Positions 34,873 to 43,310 of a stretch of DNA of 64,000 bases are shown piece after piece. A program made the position numbers and the translations under genes. Positions within the stretch are counted from its first letter, which is position 1. Every line of letters starts with the position of its first letter. Origin of the DNA: Sulfobacillus acidophilus DSM 10332 (GTDB lineage Bacteria > Bacillota > Sulfobacillia > Sulfobacillales > Sulfobacillaceae); the NCBI GenBank assembly GCA_000237975.1, contig CP003179.1:1240001-1304000 (forward strand), read 5' to 3'. The notes beneath the pieces are model-generated. The model saw only the letters and a list, made by a program, of their open reading frames with translations, ran no database searches and was not told the DNA's origin.

Positions 34873-35514
34873 ATGATCTGGGGATTGATAGACGCCGCCC
34901 GGTTTGAGGAACCTCAGTGGGCTTGGTTACCGAAAGTCGCCCCCTATCTCGACGGCGTGTGGCTCCGCGCGCCCACCTTCACGTTGGAGGAATGGTTGGA
35001 TTGGGGACGTCGGATTCGTGGGAGCGCACCGCAGATTCCTCTCTGGGTCGGGCATTTGGCGGCGGCTACGGCTTTAGATGCCGAAGGGGTGCAAGTGTCC
35101 TCGACCGGACCGGCCGCGGCGTGGCTTAAAAAGCGCTGGACCAGGTCGGTGGCGGCATCTGTCCATCACGTGGCGGAAGCGCGCTATCACGACGCCGCCG
35201 ATGTGTGGATTTGGGGGCATGCGTTTGAAACCCGTTCGAAACCGGGTTTAGCCCCGCGGCCGCGTACCCATTTGATGGAGCTGTTGGCCGAACCTGCCCG
35301 GCCCCCGGTGTTAGTGGTCGGCGGAATTACCGTGGAGACGGTGGGCGAAGTGGCCGGATGGGGTGTTCAGGGACTGGTGGTCGGAGACGGAATCTGGCGA
35401 ACGCTGGCGCCGGCGGAGGCGAGCCGTAAAATTCGACAGATCTGGGACGAGAGACGGGAAAAGCCCTCTTATCCGGTATCAAAGGAGGGGATGCGGTTTG
35501 ACGGTTTCGATTAA
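34873..35514 (+). CDS. tenI: Thiazole tautomerase TenI
   Basis: A 213-residue, divergent ThiE-like TIM barrel. The diagnostic TenI block is clear: ASVHHVAEA, then WIWGHAFETRSKPGLAPR (Bacillus TenI has GHVFET...KKGL, with His as the catalytic base), then VLVVGGITVETV. The phosphate/pyrimidine residues of real ThiE are missing in the N-terminal half. It aromatises the thiazole product of ThiG. The gene starts three bases after the thiC stop. Confidence 0.82.
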   Translation: MIWGLIDAARFEEPQWAWLPKVAPYLDGVWLRAPTFTLEEWLDWGRRIRGSAPQIPLWVGHLAAATALDAEGVQVSSTGPAAAWLKKRWTRSVAASVHHVAEARYHDAADVWIWGHAFETRSKPGLAPRPRTHLMELLAEPARPPVLVVGGITVETVGEVAGWGVQGLVVGDGIWRTLAPAEASRKIRQIWDERREKPSYPVSKEGMRFDGFD

Positions 35515-35698
35515 TGGGGAACCGCGGACAGTACCCGATGGGTTGACGGTAGGCGAGTTGTTGGATTGGTTAGGGGTGACCCGTCAAGCCGTGGCGGTCA
35601 TGCTGGACCGCCAGATTGTCCCGAAAGAGGCGTTTGCCACGCGGCAATTGAACCCCGAGGCGGCGATAGAAATTATTCGGTTTGTGGGAGGCGGTTAA
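35498..35698 (+). CDS. thiS: Sulfur carrier protein ThiS
   Basis: A 66-residue ubiquitin-fold sulfur carrier: VSINGEPRTVPDGLTVGELL at the N-terminus, VAVMLDRQIVPKE in the middle and a C-terminal FVGGG whose terminal Gly-Gly is adenylated by ThiF. The start is TTG at 35498, fixed by AAAGGAGGGG seven bases upstream; it overlaps the end of tenI by 17 bp. Too short to be noticed by length-based calling. Confidence 0.92.
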   Translation: MTVSINGEPRTVPDGLTVGELLDWLGVTRQAVAVMLDRQIVPKEAFATRQLNPEAAIEIIRFVGGG

Positions 35699-35699
35699 C

Positions 35700-36494
35700 A
35701 TGATGGAAGAAGAATTGGACCAGCCGATACGCGTCGGCGATTACACCTTTCGTTCCCGGCTCTTTGTCGGCACCGGTAAATATTCCGGATATGACGTCAT
35801 GCGGGAGGCGGTTTTGGCCTCGGGGACCGAGTTAGTCACGGTGGCGCTTCGCCGGGTCAATTTGGCCAATCCCAATGAACCGTCGTTATTGGATTTTCTG
35901 CCTTCCGAGGTGACGGTCTTGCCGAATACGGCCGGCTGTTACACCGTGGAGGATGCGGTCATGGTGGCGGAATTGGCTCGCGCCACCGGTATCGGCTCTC
36001 TCATCAAACTGGAGGTCATTGGCGACCCGACCCTTTTGTGGCCTGACCCGGTTCTGACGTTAAGGGCGACGGAAAAATTGGTGGGCCTGGGATTTACGGT
36101 GATGGTCTATACCACGCCGGATCCGGTCCTGGCGCGGCACCTGGAAGAGGCCGGTGCGGCGGCCGTGATGCCGCTCGGGTCGCCCATTGGATCAGGCCAA
36201 GGCATTCTCGACGTCGAGGCGATTTGGCGGATTAAAGAACGCGTAACACGCGTTCCGGTGGTGGTGGACGCCGGTATCGGCGGCGCGGCGGATGCCGCGG
36301 TGGCCATGGAAGCGGGGGCCGATGCGGTATTAGTCAATACGGCCATTGCCCAAGCCCAAGATCCGGTGGCGATGGCTCAGGCCATGCAATGGGCGGTGAA
36401 GGCCGGCCGGCAAAGCTTTCTGGCCGGCCGCATGCCCAAACGGCCGACGGCAGTGGCTTCGTCGCCGGAAACCGGAAAGGTGTCGCACGCATGA
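35700..36494 (+). CDS. thiG: Thiazole synthase
   Basis: Builds the thiazole phosphate from DXP, ThiS-thiocarboxylate and dehydroglycine. A 264-residue TIM barrel with RLFVGTGKYSG, NTAGCYTVEDAV, the Schiff-base lysine in IKLEVIGDPTLL, AAAVMPLGSPIGSGQG and VVVDAGIGGAADAA. Starts one base after the thiS stop. Two ATG codons are adjacent; either works. Confidence 0.95.
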   Translation: MMEEELDQPIRVGDYTFRSRLFVGTGKYSGYDVMREAVLASGTELVTVALRRVNLANPNEPSLLDFLPSEVTVLPNTAGCYTVEDAVMVAELARATGIGSLIKLEVIGDPTLLWPDPVLTLRATEKLVGLGFTVMVYTTPDPVLARHLEEAGAAAVMPLGSPIGSGQGILDVEAIWRIKERVTRVPVVVDAGIGGAADAAVAMEAGADAVLVNTAIAQAQDPVAMAQAMQWAVKAGRQSFLAGRMPKRPTAVASSPETGKVSHA

Positions 36495-37258
36495 CCGGGT
36501 TTGATCCCGTGATTAACGATAAGGAACGCGTCCGGCGACTCGTGGCGCTACCGGGGGTGAAACCGGATCGCATTCGGGTTTTGCGTCAAGCGACCGTGGC
36601 CATTGTGGGCGTGGGCGGCCTGGGCCAAGCCAGCGCGCAATATCTCGCCGCGCAAGGGATTGGGCGCATTCGGCTGATCGATCCCGATCAGGTGGCCCTC
36701 CATAACCTGTCGCGGCAAGTGTTACTTACGCCGGCCGACGAGGGGCGCCTGAAAGTCGAAGCGGTGCGCGATGCGTTGGCCAGGCAAGCGCCGACGGTCA
36801 CGGTCGATATGCTTCCCGTGGCATTGGCAGCGGACAATCTGGTCCCGCTACTCGACGGGGTCGACCTCATCTTGGACGGACTGGATCAGGGTGTTCCCCG
36901 CGATGCACTCAATCGGTACGCGGTTGAGACCGGCCGACCGGTGTTGTTTGCCGGTGCGATTGGATATGAAGCGCAAGTGTTTGGTGTCGCCGGCGGTCAG
37001 CCTTGCCTGGCCTGTCTTTTTGGATCGGTGGCGGAATCGGTCGCGGATTGTGCCGTGTCCGGCGTTTTAGGGCCGGTGGTCGCTATGGCCGGATTGGTGC
37101 AAGCCCAAGAAGCCTTGAAGTGGCTTTTAGGGGTTGGGCGACCCTTGTTCGGACGGTTATGGCAATGGGACGGTTTTTCGTTGACGACACGGATTTTAGA
37201 CATTCCACCGCGGCCGGATTGTCCGGTTTGCGGGAAAGGGGACCGCTATGGGTTATGA
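36491..37258 (+). CDS. thiF: ThiS adenylyltransferase
   Basis: Adenylates the C-terminus of ThiS. A 255-residue E1-like protein with the nucleotide loop VAIVGVGGLGQASAQYLA, the LIDPDQVALHNLSRQ stretch, the DCAVSGVLGP segment around the conserved cysteine and two zinc-ligand pairs (PCLACLF and CPVCGKG). The start overlaps the thiG stop as ATGA and it overlaps thiO by 11 bp. Confidence 0.92.
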   Translation: MTGFDPVINDKERVRRLVALPGVKPDRIRVLRQATVAIVGVGGLGQASAQYLAAQGIGRIRLIDPDQVALHNLSRQVLLTPADEGRLKVEAVRDALARQAPTVTVDMLPVALAADNLVPLLDGVDLILDGLDQGVPRDALNRYAVETGRPVLFAGAIGYEAQVFGVAGGQPCLACLFGSVAESVADCAVSGVLGPVVAMAGLVQAQEALKWLLGVGRPLFGRLWQWDGFSLTTRILDIPPRPDCPVCGKGDRYGL

Positions 37259-38375
37259 CGTCATTGTCGTGGGCGGTGGTATTATTGGCCAGGCGATTAC
37301 CTTTCGATTGGCGACAGCCGGATTTCGGGTGGCCCTAGTCGAGGCCGGAGAACCGGGGGGCCAAGCCACCCGGGCGGCGGCCGGTATTTTGTCCCCGGCT
37401 GCCGAAGCGGCCGTTACGAGTCCTTTATGGCCTCTCATGCGGGAAAGTCTTCGACTTTATCCCGAATGGGTAACCCGAGTGGAACAACACAGCGGGATTC
37501 GCCCCGAACTTTTTCTCGACGGGGTATTGATTACGGCTTTAGAGTCGGATGCGGCCGACTTGGCCCGCCGACAAGAGGTGCTCAGGGCGGCCGGGGTGGC
37601 GGCCGAATGGTGGTCGCCGACCGTGGTGGCCGACCATATCCCGGGGCTCGCGCCGCTTCATCCGCTGGCCTTGTGGATCCCGGGCGAAGGGCAAATCGAA
37701 GCCCCCCGCTGGTTACGGGCCCTAACCGACGCGGCCCGGCATTTTCATGCCGATCAGTTTTGGGGGGAACCGGTCGTCCAATGGGTGACCGATGCCACCG
37801 GCCGTTGGATCGGGGTAAAGACCCCTCGTCAGACACTTTATGGAGAACGGATGATTGTGGCGACCGGCGCTTGGACCTATCAGCTTTGGTCGCCTGGGCT
37901 GGTTGTGAAACCGATTCGGGGACAGGTGGCCGCGTTGAGGACCGCGACCCGCTGGACCCCGGAGGTGGTTTTTTTCGGTCACGGCTACTTAGTCCCCAAA
38001 GCTGACGGACGCCTCATTATTGGTGCCACCGAAGATGATGCCGGGTATGATACCCGGGTGACCTTGGAGGGCATTCAGCAGTTAGGCGACATCGCTCGCC
38101 GATTTCGAATCGATGCGAGCCATATTTATTGGGAGCGCAGTTGGGCGGGGCTTCGGCCCGCTACACCCGACGGGTTACCGATATTGGGACCCGTACCGGG
38201 GCATGATGAAGCGTTTTTGGCCACGGGACATTACCGCAACGGCATTTTATTGGCACCGGTGACGGGTGAACTCGCCGCCTTGTGGGTCGAAGGGCATTGG
38301 TCCGAGGCTGCCGTCGATATACGGCCGTTTCGACCCGGGCGGTTTCAGGACATGGATGACAACCCTAGGGCATAG
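37248..38375 (+). CDS. thiO: Glycine oxidase
   Basis: Oxidises glycine to the imine needed by ThiG, the oxygen-dependent alternative to ThiH. A 375-residue DAO-family flavoenzyme: dinucleotide loop VVGGGIIGQAITFRLA, TRAAAGILSPAAEA, MIVATGAWTYQL, PIRGQVAAL and the C-terminal GLRPATPDGLPILGP and GHYRNGILLAP blocks. Using ThiO rather than ThiH points to an aerobic lifestyle. Last identified thi gene of the unit. Confidence 0.93.
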   Translation: MGYDVIVVGGGIIGQAITFRLATAGFRVALVEAGEPGGQATRAAAGILSPAAEAAVTSPLWPLMRESLRLYPEWVTRVEQHSGIRPELFLDGVLITALESDAADLARRQEVLRAAGVAAEWWSPTVVADHIPGLAPLHPLALWIPGEGQIEAPRWLRALTDAARHFHADQFWGEPVVQWVTDATGRWIGVKTPRQTLYGERMIVATGAWTYQLWSPGLVVKPIRGQVAALRTATRWTPEVVFFGHGYLVPKADGRLIIGATEDDAGYDTRVTLEGIQQLGDIARRFRIDASHIYWERSWAGLRPATPDGLPILGPVPGHDEAFLATGHYRNGILLAPVTGELAALWVEGHWSEAAVDIRPFRPGRFQDMDDNPRA

Positions 38376-38403
38376 GTTATGGAAAAACCGCCAGGGGGTC
38401 TTC

Positions 38404-38739
38404 ATGGGGGTTAAACGCTTCGAACCTGCGTTGATGTGGAGTGTCGGTATCGTCATCGGTACCTGGATTTTTTGGACCCTCGTTTGGGGACACGTCACGG
38501 GCGAATCCGTGCTGTTGTCCCTTTTGTCGGCGTCGGAAATAATCCGGTGGCTTCCGGAACACTGGATTCGTCAGGATCACGGCGTGATGACGGTGATGAC
38601 GGGGGCAACGGCCGGAGGGTGGATCGGCGGGCTTTTGGTCTGGTTGGTCCAACCCGGGTCTGACCCCTTCATGCAATTAATGATGGCGGCTATGGTGGGG
38701 ATGTCTGCCGGGGTGTTCGGCGGGTGGCGGGCGCCTTGA
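38404..38739 (+). CDS. Small membrane protein of unknown function
   Basis: A 111-residue protein with about three membrane helices (WSVGIVIGTWIFWTLVWG, the ATAGGWIGGLLVWLV region, LMMAAMVGMSAGVFGG) and no motif I know. AGGGGG precedes the ATG at 38404; an in-frame ATG at 38356 inside thiO is an alternative. The promoter of the next gene overlaps its stop codon. It may ride on the thiamine transcript; function unknown. Confidence 0.55.
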   Translation: MGVKRFEPALMWSVGIVIGTWIFWTLVWGHVTGESVLLSLLSASEIIRWLPEHWIRQDHGVMTVMTGATAGGWIGGLLVWLVQPGSDPFMQLMMAAMVGMSAGVFGGWRAP

Positions 38740-38765
38740 CACCAAGCGCCATATGAACGCATAGT
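38736..38765 (+). promoter_or_regulatory. Promoter of the csoR-copA unit
   Basis: Perfect TTGACA at 38736-38741, 18-bp spacer, CATAGT at 38760-38765, overlapping the stop codon of the preceding gene. Confidence 0.6.
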
Positions 38766-38774
38766 ATCCATAAG

Positions 38775-38796
38775 GACCCCCACCCCGGGTGGGGTC
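38775..38796. promoter_or_regulatory. Candidate CsoR operator (G/C-tract palindrome)
   Basis: GACCCC(C)ACCCCGGGTGGGGTC is an inverted repeat with one extra C, centred on ACCCCGGGT. It lies right after the -10 element, around the expected transcription start and before the csoR start codon. G-tract palindromes in this position are the known binding sites of CsoR-type repressors, which release DNA on binding Cu(I). It could also fold in RNA, but there is no T run. Confidence 0.65.
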
Positions 38797-38813
38797 GGTA
38801 AGGGGGATTCGGC

Positions 38814-39173
38814 ATGGAGCCGGGACTTAAAGAGGATGCGGCCTTGCGGTTAAAAGTGGCCGTGGGGCATCTGGAAAGCGTCCGGAAAATGGTCGACCAG
38901 GATGTTTATTGCGTCAACATCATGAAGCAACTGGCTGCGGTACAAGCCAGTTTGGAACAGGTGCAACGCATCTTGTTACGTAATCATTTGCTGACGTGCG
39001 TATCGGATGCCGTGAGCCAAGGATTTGGACCGCAAATCATTGACGAGCTGGTCGATGCGATGAAGTATATGCCGTTTTCGACCGGGCAAGCCATTCATCC
39101 CGCCGAGCCGCTTCATGCCTTGGTCGAACATCCGGTGTGCCAATGCCACCGGACAGAACCGGAGGTGACATAA
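38814..39173 (+). CDS. csoR: CsoR-type copper-sensing repressor
   Basis: A 119-residue all-helical DUF156 protein. The Cys-His-Cys copper site is complete: C33 (DVYC), H58 (LLRNH) and C62 (LLTC). Next to copA, this identifies a Cu(I)-responsive repressor rather than a nickel or persulfide sensor of the same fold. The C-terminal tail ends with extra cysteines and histidine (HPVCQCH), which CsoR proteins often lack and which might bind a second metal. The stop overlaps the copA start as TAATG. Confidence 0.9.
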   Translation: MEPGLKEDAALRLKVAVGHLESVRKMVDQDVYCVNIMKQLAAVQASLEQVQRILLRNHLLTCVSDAVSQGFGPQIIDELVDAMKYMPFSTGQAIHPAEPLHALVEHPVCQCHRTEPEVT

Positions 39174-41599
39174 TGGCGGTGACACCCGAATCTCAGAACG
39201 ACCAGACCGTAACGGTCGAAATCGGCGGTATGACATGCGCCAGTTGTGCGCTTAGCATCGAAAAGGCGTTAAACCATCTACCCGGAGTCGGCCGGGCAGA
39301 AGTCAATCTGGCCTTGGAACGAGCCGATATTCGGTTTGATCCGGCGACCGCCCCCATTCCCGAGTTAGTGGACACGATCACCCAGTTGGGCTATACGGTA
39401 CGGCAAGATTCGATAACCTTGATGGTGCCCGGGATGGACGAGGAACCGCTTCGCGAACGGGCCGAACAGGTTGCCCAACGCATTACCGGGGTGGTTGCGG
39501 CCCGCGGGAACTTGGCAACCGGTACGCTCACGGTAGATTTTCTGCGGGGGGTCGTCGAGATCCCGGAGATTATCGCGCGCTTGGCCGACGCGGGGATTAC
39601 CGCCCGGGTAGTGGGCAATGACCAAATGGATGCCCGTGCGCTGGAGATGGCCGAATCGCGTCAGCGGCTGGTCAGTGCGGTCATTTTGACGGTACCGATC
39701 TGGCTCGCCATGCTCCATACCATGACCGGTCTCGGACCGCGGTGGCTCGGGGAGCCGTGGGTATTGGCCGTTCTGGCGACGGCCGTCGAATGGGGACCGG
39801 GTTTTCCGTTTATCAAACGGGCTTATCTCAATTTACGACATAAAAATGCCAATATGGACGTGTTGGTGGCAGTAGGCACATTGGCGGCGTGGGGTTTGTC
39901 GCTCTATGATTTGAAGGTTCACGGGCCGTTATATTTTGATTCGTCCGCCACCGTCATCACGTTGGTGTTAGTCGGTAAATACTTGGAGTCGGTGGCCAAA
40001 GGCCGTACCGGTCAGGCGCTGACGGAGCTTTTGGCGTTACGCCCGGCATCGGCACGGCGGCAGACCGCGTCCGGCGACTGGGAATCGGTCGCGGTCGAAT
40101 TGATTCAGGTCGGGGACCGGGTGCAGTTACGGGCGGGTGACCGGGTGCCGGTCGATGGTCGTGTGTTGGAAGGTCACAGTGCGGTCGACGAATCCATGCT
40201 CACAGGAGAACCCTGGCCTGTACCGAAGGGGCCGGGCGATCCGGTTACGGCAGGCACCATGAACGGCTCCGGCACATTGGTAATGGAAGCCCAGCGGGTT
40301 GGACGGGACACGGCCTTGGCGCAAATTGTACGGGTCGTGGAAATGGCGCAAGCGCATAAGGCGCCGGTGCAGCGCTTGGCCGATCGCATCGCCAACGTCT
40401 TTGTCCCTACGGTGATGACGATTGCCCTGTTGACGTTTTTAGGGTGGGGACTCGCAACGCACGACTGGCGTGCCAGCGCCTTAATTGCGGTCGCGGTGCT
40501 GGTGGTGGCTTGCCCCTGTGCCCTCGGGTTGGCGACACCCACGGCGGTCATGGTCGGCTCCGGATTGGCGGCCCGCCAGGGGATTTTGTTTCGCAGCGCG
40601 GAGGCGCTCGAGCGGGCGAGCCAGGTGGACATTGTGGCATTTGACAAAACCGGTACCTTAACGGTGGGGCGTCCGGAAGTCGAAGAGATTCTGACCGCGC
40701 CGGGTGTGTCGGCGGGAGAGCTCATGGCCTGGGCAGCGGCGATTGAAAAGGCATCCAGCCATCCCCTGGCTCGAGCTGTGCTGAGCTATGCCGAAGACCA
40801 TCGATTGGCCGTTCCCGAGGGCGAAAGTATTTATACGGAACCGGGCCAAGGAATGGTGGGTTATATTGGCAGCCAAGAGATTTTGGTCGGGAATTTAAAG
40901 CTTCTCACGGCTTATGGGGTCATACCCGACGAAACGGTCATCCGAAAAGTCGATCAGCGGCTTAAATCCGGTGCCAGTGCCATTTGGGTCGCTCAGGACG
41001 GTCAATGGCGGGGAGTCGTGGTGGTGGCCGATACGCTGCGACCGGAGGCGCGGGACACGGTTAAACGGCTCCAACGGCAGGGGCTCGACGTGGCCCTTTT
41101 GACCGGCGATCAAAAAGAGACCGCCCACAGTGTCGCCCAACGTCTCGGTATTCACCGCGTGGCGGCGGAATTGCTACCGGAAGCCAAGGCCGAGACCGTG
41201 CGGGAATGGCAAGCCGCCGGACACCGCGTATTGATGGTCGGCGACGGCATTAACGATGCGCCCGCTTTGGCCACGGCCGACGTCGGGGTAGCCATCGGGA
41301 CGGGTACCGATGTTGCGATCGAATCGGCGGATATCACCCTTTTAGGCGATGATTTGTCCGGCGTCGTCCGCATGTTGGTGATTGCCCGCAAAAGCTTAGG
41401 TAAAATTCGTCAAAACCTCTTCTGGGCGATGATTTATAACGTGCTCATGATTCCGTTAGCCGCTTTCGGTTTCTTGTCGCCGATGGTGGCCGGCGCGGCG
41501 ATGGCGTTTAGCTCGGTCTCGGTGGTGTCCAATTCCTTGCTGCTGCGGATGGCACGACTGCCTCGAACGCGTCAAAGACCGCTGGCCAAACCCTCGTAG
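39173..41599 (+). CDS. copA: Copper-exporting P-type ATPase
   Basis: An 808-residue P1B ATPase that pumps Cu(I) out of the cytoplasm. Seen in order: heavy-metal-binding domain 1 with GMTCASC (about residues 18-24), a second domain of the same fold without cysteines (GMDEEPL), eight membrane helices with the CPC transport site near residue 445, the phosphorylation motif DKTGT near 490, the SSHPLA nucleotide-site motif and GDGINDAPAL. AYNxL-like and MxxSS residues of the last helices (YNVLMIPLAA, MAFSSVSVVSNSLL) mark the Cu(I) subgroup. The ATG overlaps the csoR stop, so the two are cotranscribed. Confidence 0.95.
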   Translation: MAVTPESQNDQTVTVEIGGMTCASCALSIEKALNHLPGVGRAEVNLALERADIRFDPATAPIPELVDTITQLGYTVRQDSITLMVPGMDEEPLRERAEQVAQRITGVVAARGNLATGTLTVDFLRGVVEIPEIIARLADAGITARVVGNDQMDARALEMAESRQRLVSAVILTVPIWLAMLHTMTGLGPRWLGEPWVLAVLATAVEWGPGFPFIKRAYLNLRHKNANMDVLVAVGTLAAWGLSLYDLKVHGPLYFDSSATVITLVLVGKYLESVAKGRTGQALTELLALRPASARRQTASGDWESVAVELIQVGDRVQLRAGDRVPVDGRVLEGHSAVDESMLTGEPWPVPKGPGDPVTAGTMNGSGTLVMEAQRVGRDTALAQIVRVVEMAQAHKAPVQRLADRIANVFVPTVMTIALLTFLGWGLATHDWRASALIAVAVLVVACPCALGLATPTAVMVGSGLAARQGILFRSAEALERASQVDIVAFDKTGTLTVGRPEVEEILTAPGVSAGELMAWAAAIEKASSHPLARAVLSYAEDHRLAVPEGESIYTEPGQGMVGYIGSQEILVGNLKLLTAYGVIPDETVIRKVDQRLKSGASAIWVAQDGQWRGVVVVADTLRPEARDTVKRLQRQGLDVALLTGDQKETAHSVAQRLGIHRVAAELLPEAKAETVREWQAAGHRVLMVGDGINDAPALATADVGVAIGTGTDVAIESADITLLGDDLSGVVRMLVIARKSLGKIRQNLFWAMIYNVLMIPLAAFGFLSPMVAGAAMAFSSVSVVSNSLLLRMARLPRTRQRPLAKPS

Positions 41600-41607
41600 C
41601 CCGCACT

Positions 41608-43059
41608 TTATGGAAGTGGCGGGGCCGATGGACGAACGGCGTCGGAACGCCTCCGAAAGAACGGTAACAACGCGACGAAAGCAAGGGCATAGAAACCGAC
41701 AAAGACTTGAAAACCGGTATTCGTGGCGTGGACTAACGAGGCGGCTAGACGGGAGTTCAGAACATGACCGGTGCCGACATAAATTTGGGAGGCCAAGGCC
41801 GGGGGCAAACTGGCCGCGGCCACCACCAGGGCGACGGTGAGGGATAGGGCCATCCCCACATTCCGAAAGCTGAAGAACATCCCGGAGGCCGAACCGGATT
41901 TGTCGCGCGGCGCCGCGGACATCACCGCTTTGGTGAGCGAGGGCCAGGCCAGCCCGTTCGAGGCCGAGATCAAGAGCAGCGGCAGCACGATGGTCCAGAC
42001 GCGGTAGGCGGTGGACAAATGACCCAGCCAAAAGGTCCCCCCAGCCATTCCGATGATGCCGAGGGCGATGAGGCGCGAGGGCCCGTAGCGATCGGCCCAG
42101 GCGCCGCCTAACGGGCCCATGACGAGTTGCGGGGCGGATAACGGAACCAGCAGGAGACCGGCTTCGACCGGACTTCGATGTAACGCCCCCTGTACATAGA
42201 GGGTCAATAAGAAGGTGGTGGCAAAAAACCCGATCGAGTAACTGAGGGTAATTAAAAGGCCGGACCGATAATGGGGATGGGCCAACAAACCGAGATTGAA
42301 GAGGGGATGCGGTAGCCTTCGTTCGATTTCAATGAAGGCGATGAAGGCCAGAGTGGTCAGAAGACCCAGGCCGACTTCGCGAGTCGAAAACCAACCCCAC
42401 TTGGGTCCGAACGACAGAGCCAACAAGAGACTCAATAATCCGAGGCCAAAAGTGAGGGCGCCCACCCAATCGGTGGGGACCGAGGGGGTCGAAGCCGTGT
42501 CTTTCAGGACGATCATCGATCCCACAACGCCTATTAACGCAAACGGAATGGCCACAAAAAACACCCACCGCCAGCCCAGCGTTCCCACCAATAATCCCCC
42601 GGCCACCGGCCCGACAATGGACCCCATGACCCAAGACGTGGAATTGATGCCTAACGCGCGCCCTAATTGTTGGGGAGGAAAGGTGCTGACGATAATGGGG
42701 GTGGCGGTAGCCAAGGCCAACGCGGCACCCATCCCTTGGACAAAGCGAAACGCCAATAAAAAAGAACCTGTGGGTGCGATGCCGCATAAAAAAGTCGAGC
42801 CGGTAAAAATTAGGAGACCGGATAGAAATATCTTTTTTCGGCCAATAAGGTCAGACCACCGGCCGGCCGGCAGTAAAAAGACGGTACTGGTAATAATATA
42901 TGATGTGAGGGTCCATAGGCCGGTGGTCATGCTGACGTGTAACCCCTCAATCATACGGGGAAGCCCGACGACAACAATCGTCCCGTCTAAATTCGTGACA
43001 AACGCCACTAACGTGACGACCGATAAAATCCACCATTTTCGCGTGTGACGCGATTGCAA
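41608..43059 (-). CDS. DHA2-type MFS multidrug exporter (14 TM)
   Basis: A 483-residue MFS protein with about fourteen helices, the start VTNLDGTIVVVGLPRM (conserved Asp of TM1 in DHA2 proteins), motif A as GRWSDLIGRKKIFL and motif C-like GSIVGPVAGGLLVG. The start is TTG with GGGGGG six bases upstream. It has the same general type as the exporter at 6877-8346 but is clearly divergent from it. It ends convergently with copA, eight bases away. Substrate unknown. The 250 bp to the next gene are AT-rich and hold only weak promoter-like hexamers. Confidence 0.87.
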   Translation of the reverse strand: MQSRHTRKWWILSVVTLVAFVTNLDGTIVVVGLPRMIEGLHVSMTTGLWTLTSYIITSTVFLLPAGRWSDLIGRKKIFLSGLLIFTGSTFLCGIAPTGSFLLAFRFVQGMGAALALATATPIIVSTFPPQQLGRALGINSTSWVMGSIVGPVAGGLLVGTLGWRWVFFVAIPFALIGVVGSMIVLKDTASTPSVPTDWVGALTFGLGLLSLLLALSFGPKWGWFSTREVGLGLLTTLAFIAFIEIERRLPHPLFNLGLLAHPHYRSGLLITLSYSIGFFATTFLLTLYVQGALHRSPVEAGLLLVPLSAPQLVMGPLGGAWADRYGPSRLIALGIIGMAGGTFWLGHLSTAYRVWTIVLPLLLISASNGLAWPSLTKAVMSAAPRDKSGSASGMFFSFRNVGMALSLTVALVVAAASLPPALASQIYVGTGHVLNSRLAASLVHATNTGFQVFVGFYALAFVALLPFFRRRSDAVRPSAPPLP

Positions 43060-43310
43060 GCCGATCCCCCCGAGTCGATGGAGCTGAGGTCACCCATTTG
43101 AGTCCAGTCTGCCAGGTAATCGGGAACACGCCAAGACGATAGCCGAAAAAACGGAAACCCCAAAACTATTCGATATCGCATGCTTTTTCAGGGATCAGGG
43201 GTTTTATGGGAATTCGTCTTGTTTCGGTATTGTCTATCGATTAATATTAAAACAGTCAAAACTTGAGTTATAAAATTATTTCTTAAAGAAAAAATTAGGT
43301 GGGATTCCCG

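Noticed and set aside
34873-35514. A second thiamine-phosphate synthase (ThiE)
   Set aside because: The pyrimidine and phosphate-binding residues of ThiE are missing, while the GHAFET...KPGL block of TenI is present.
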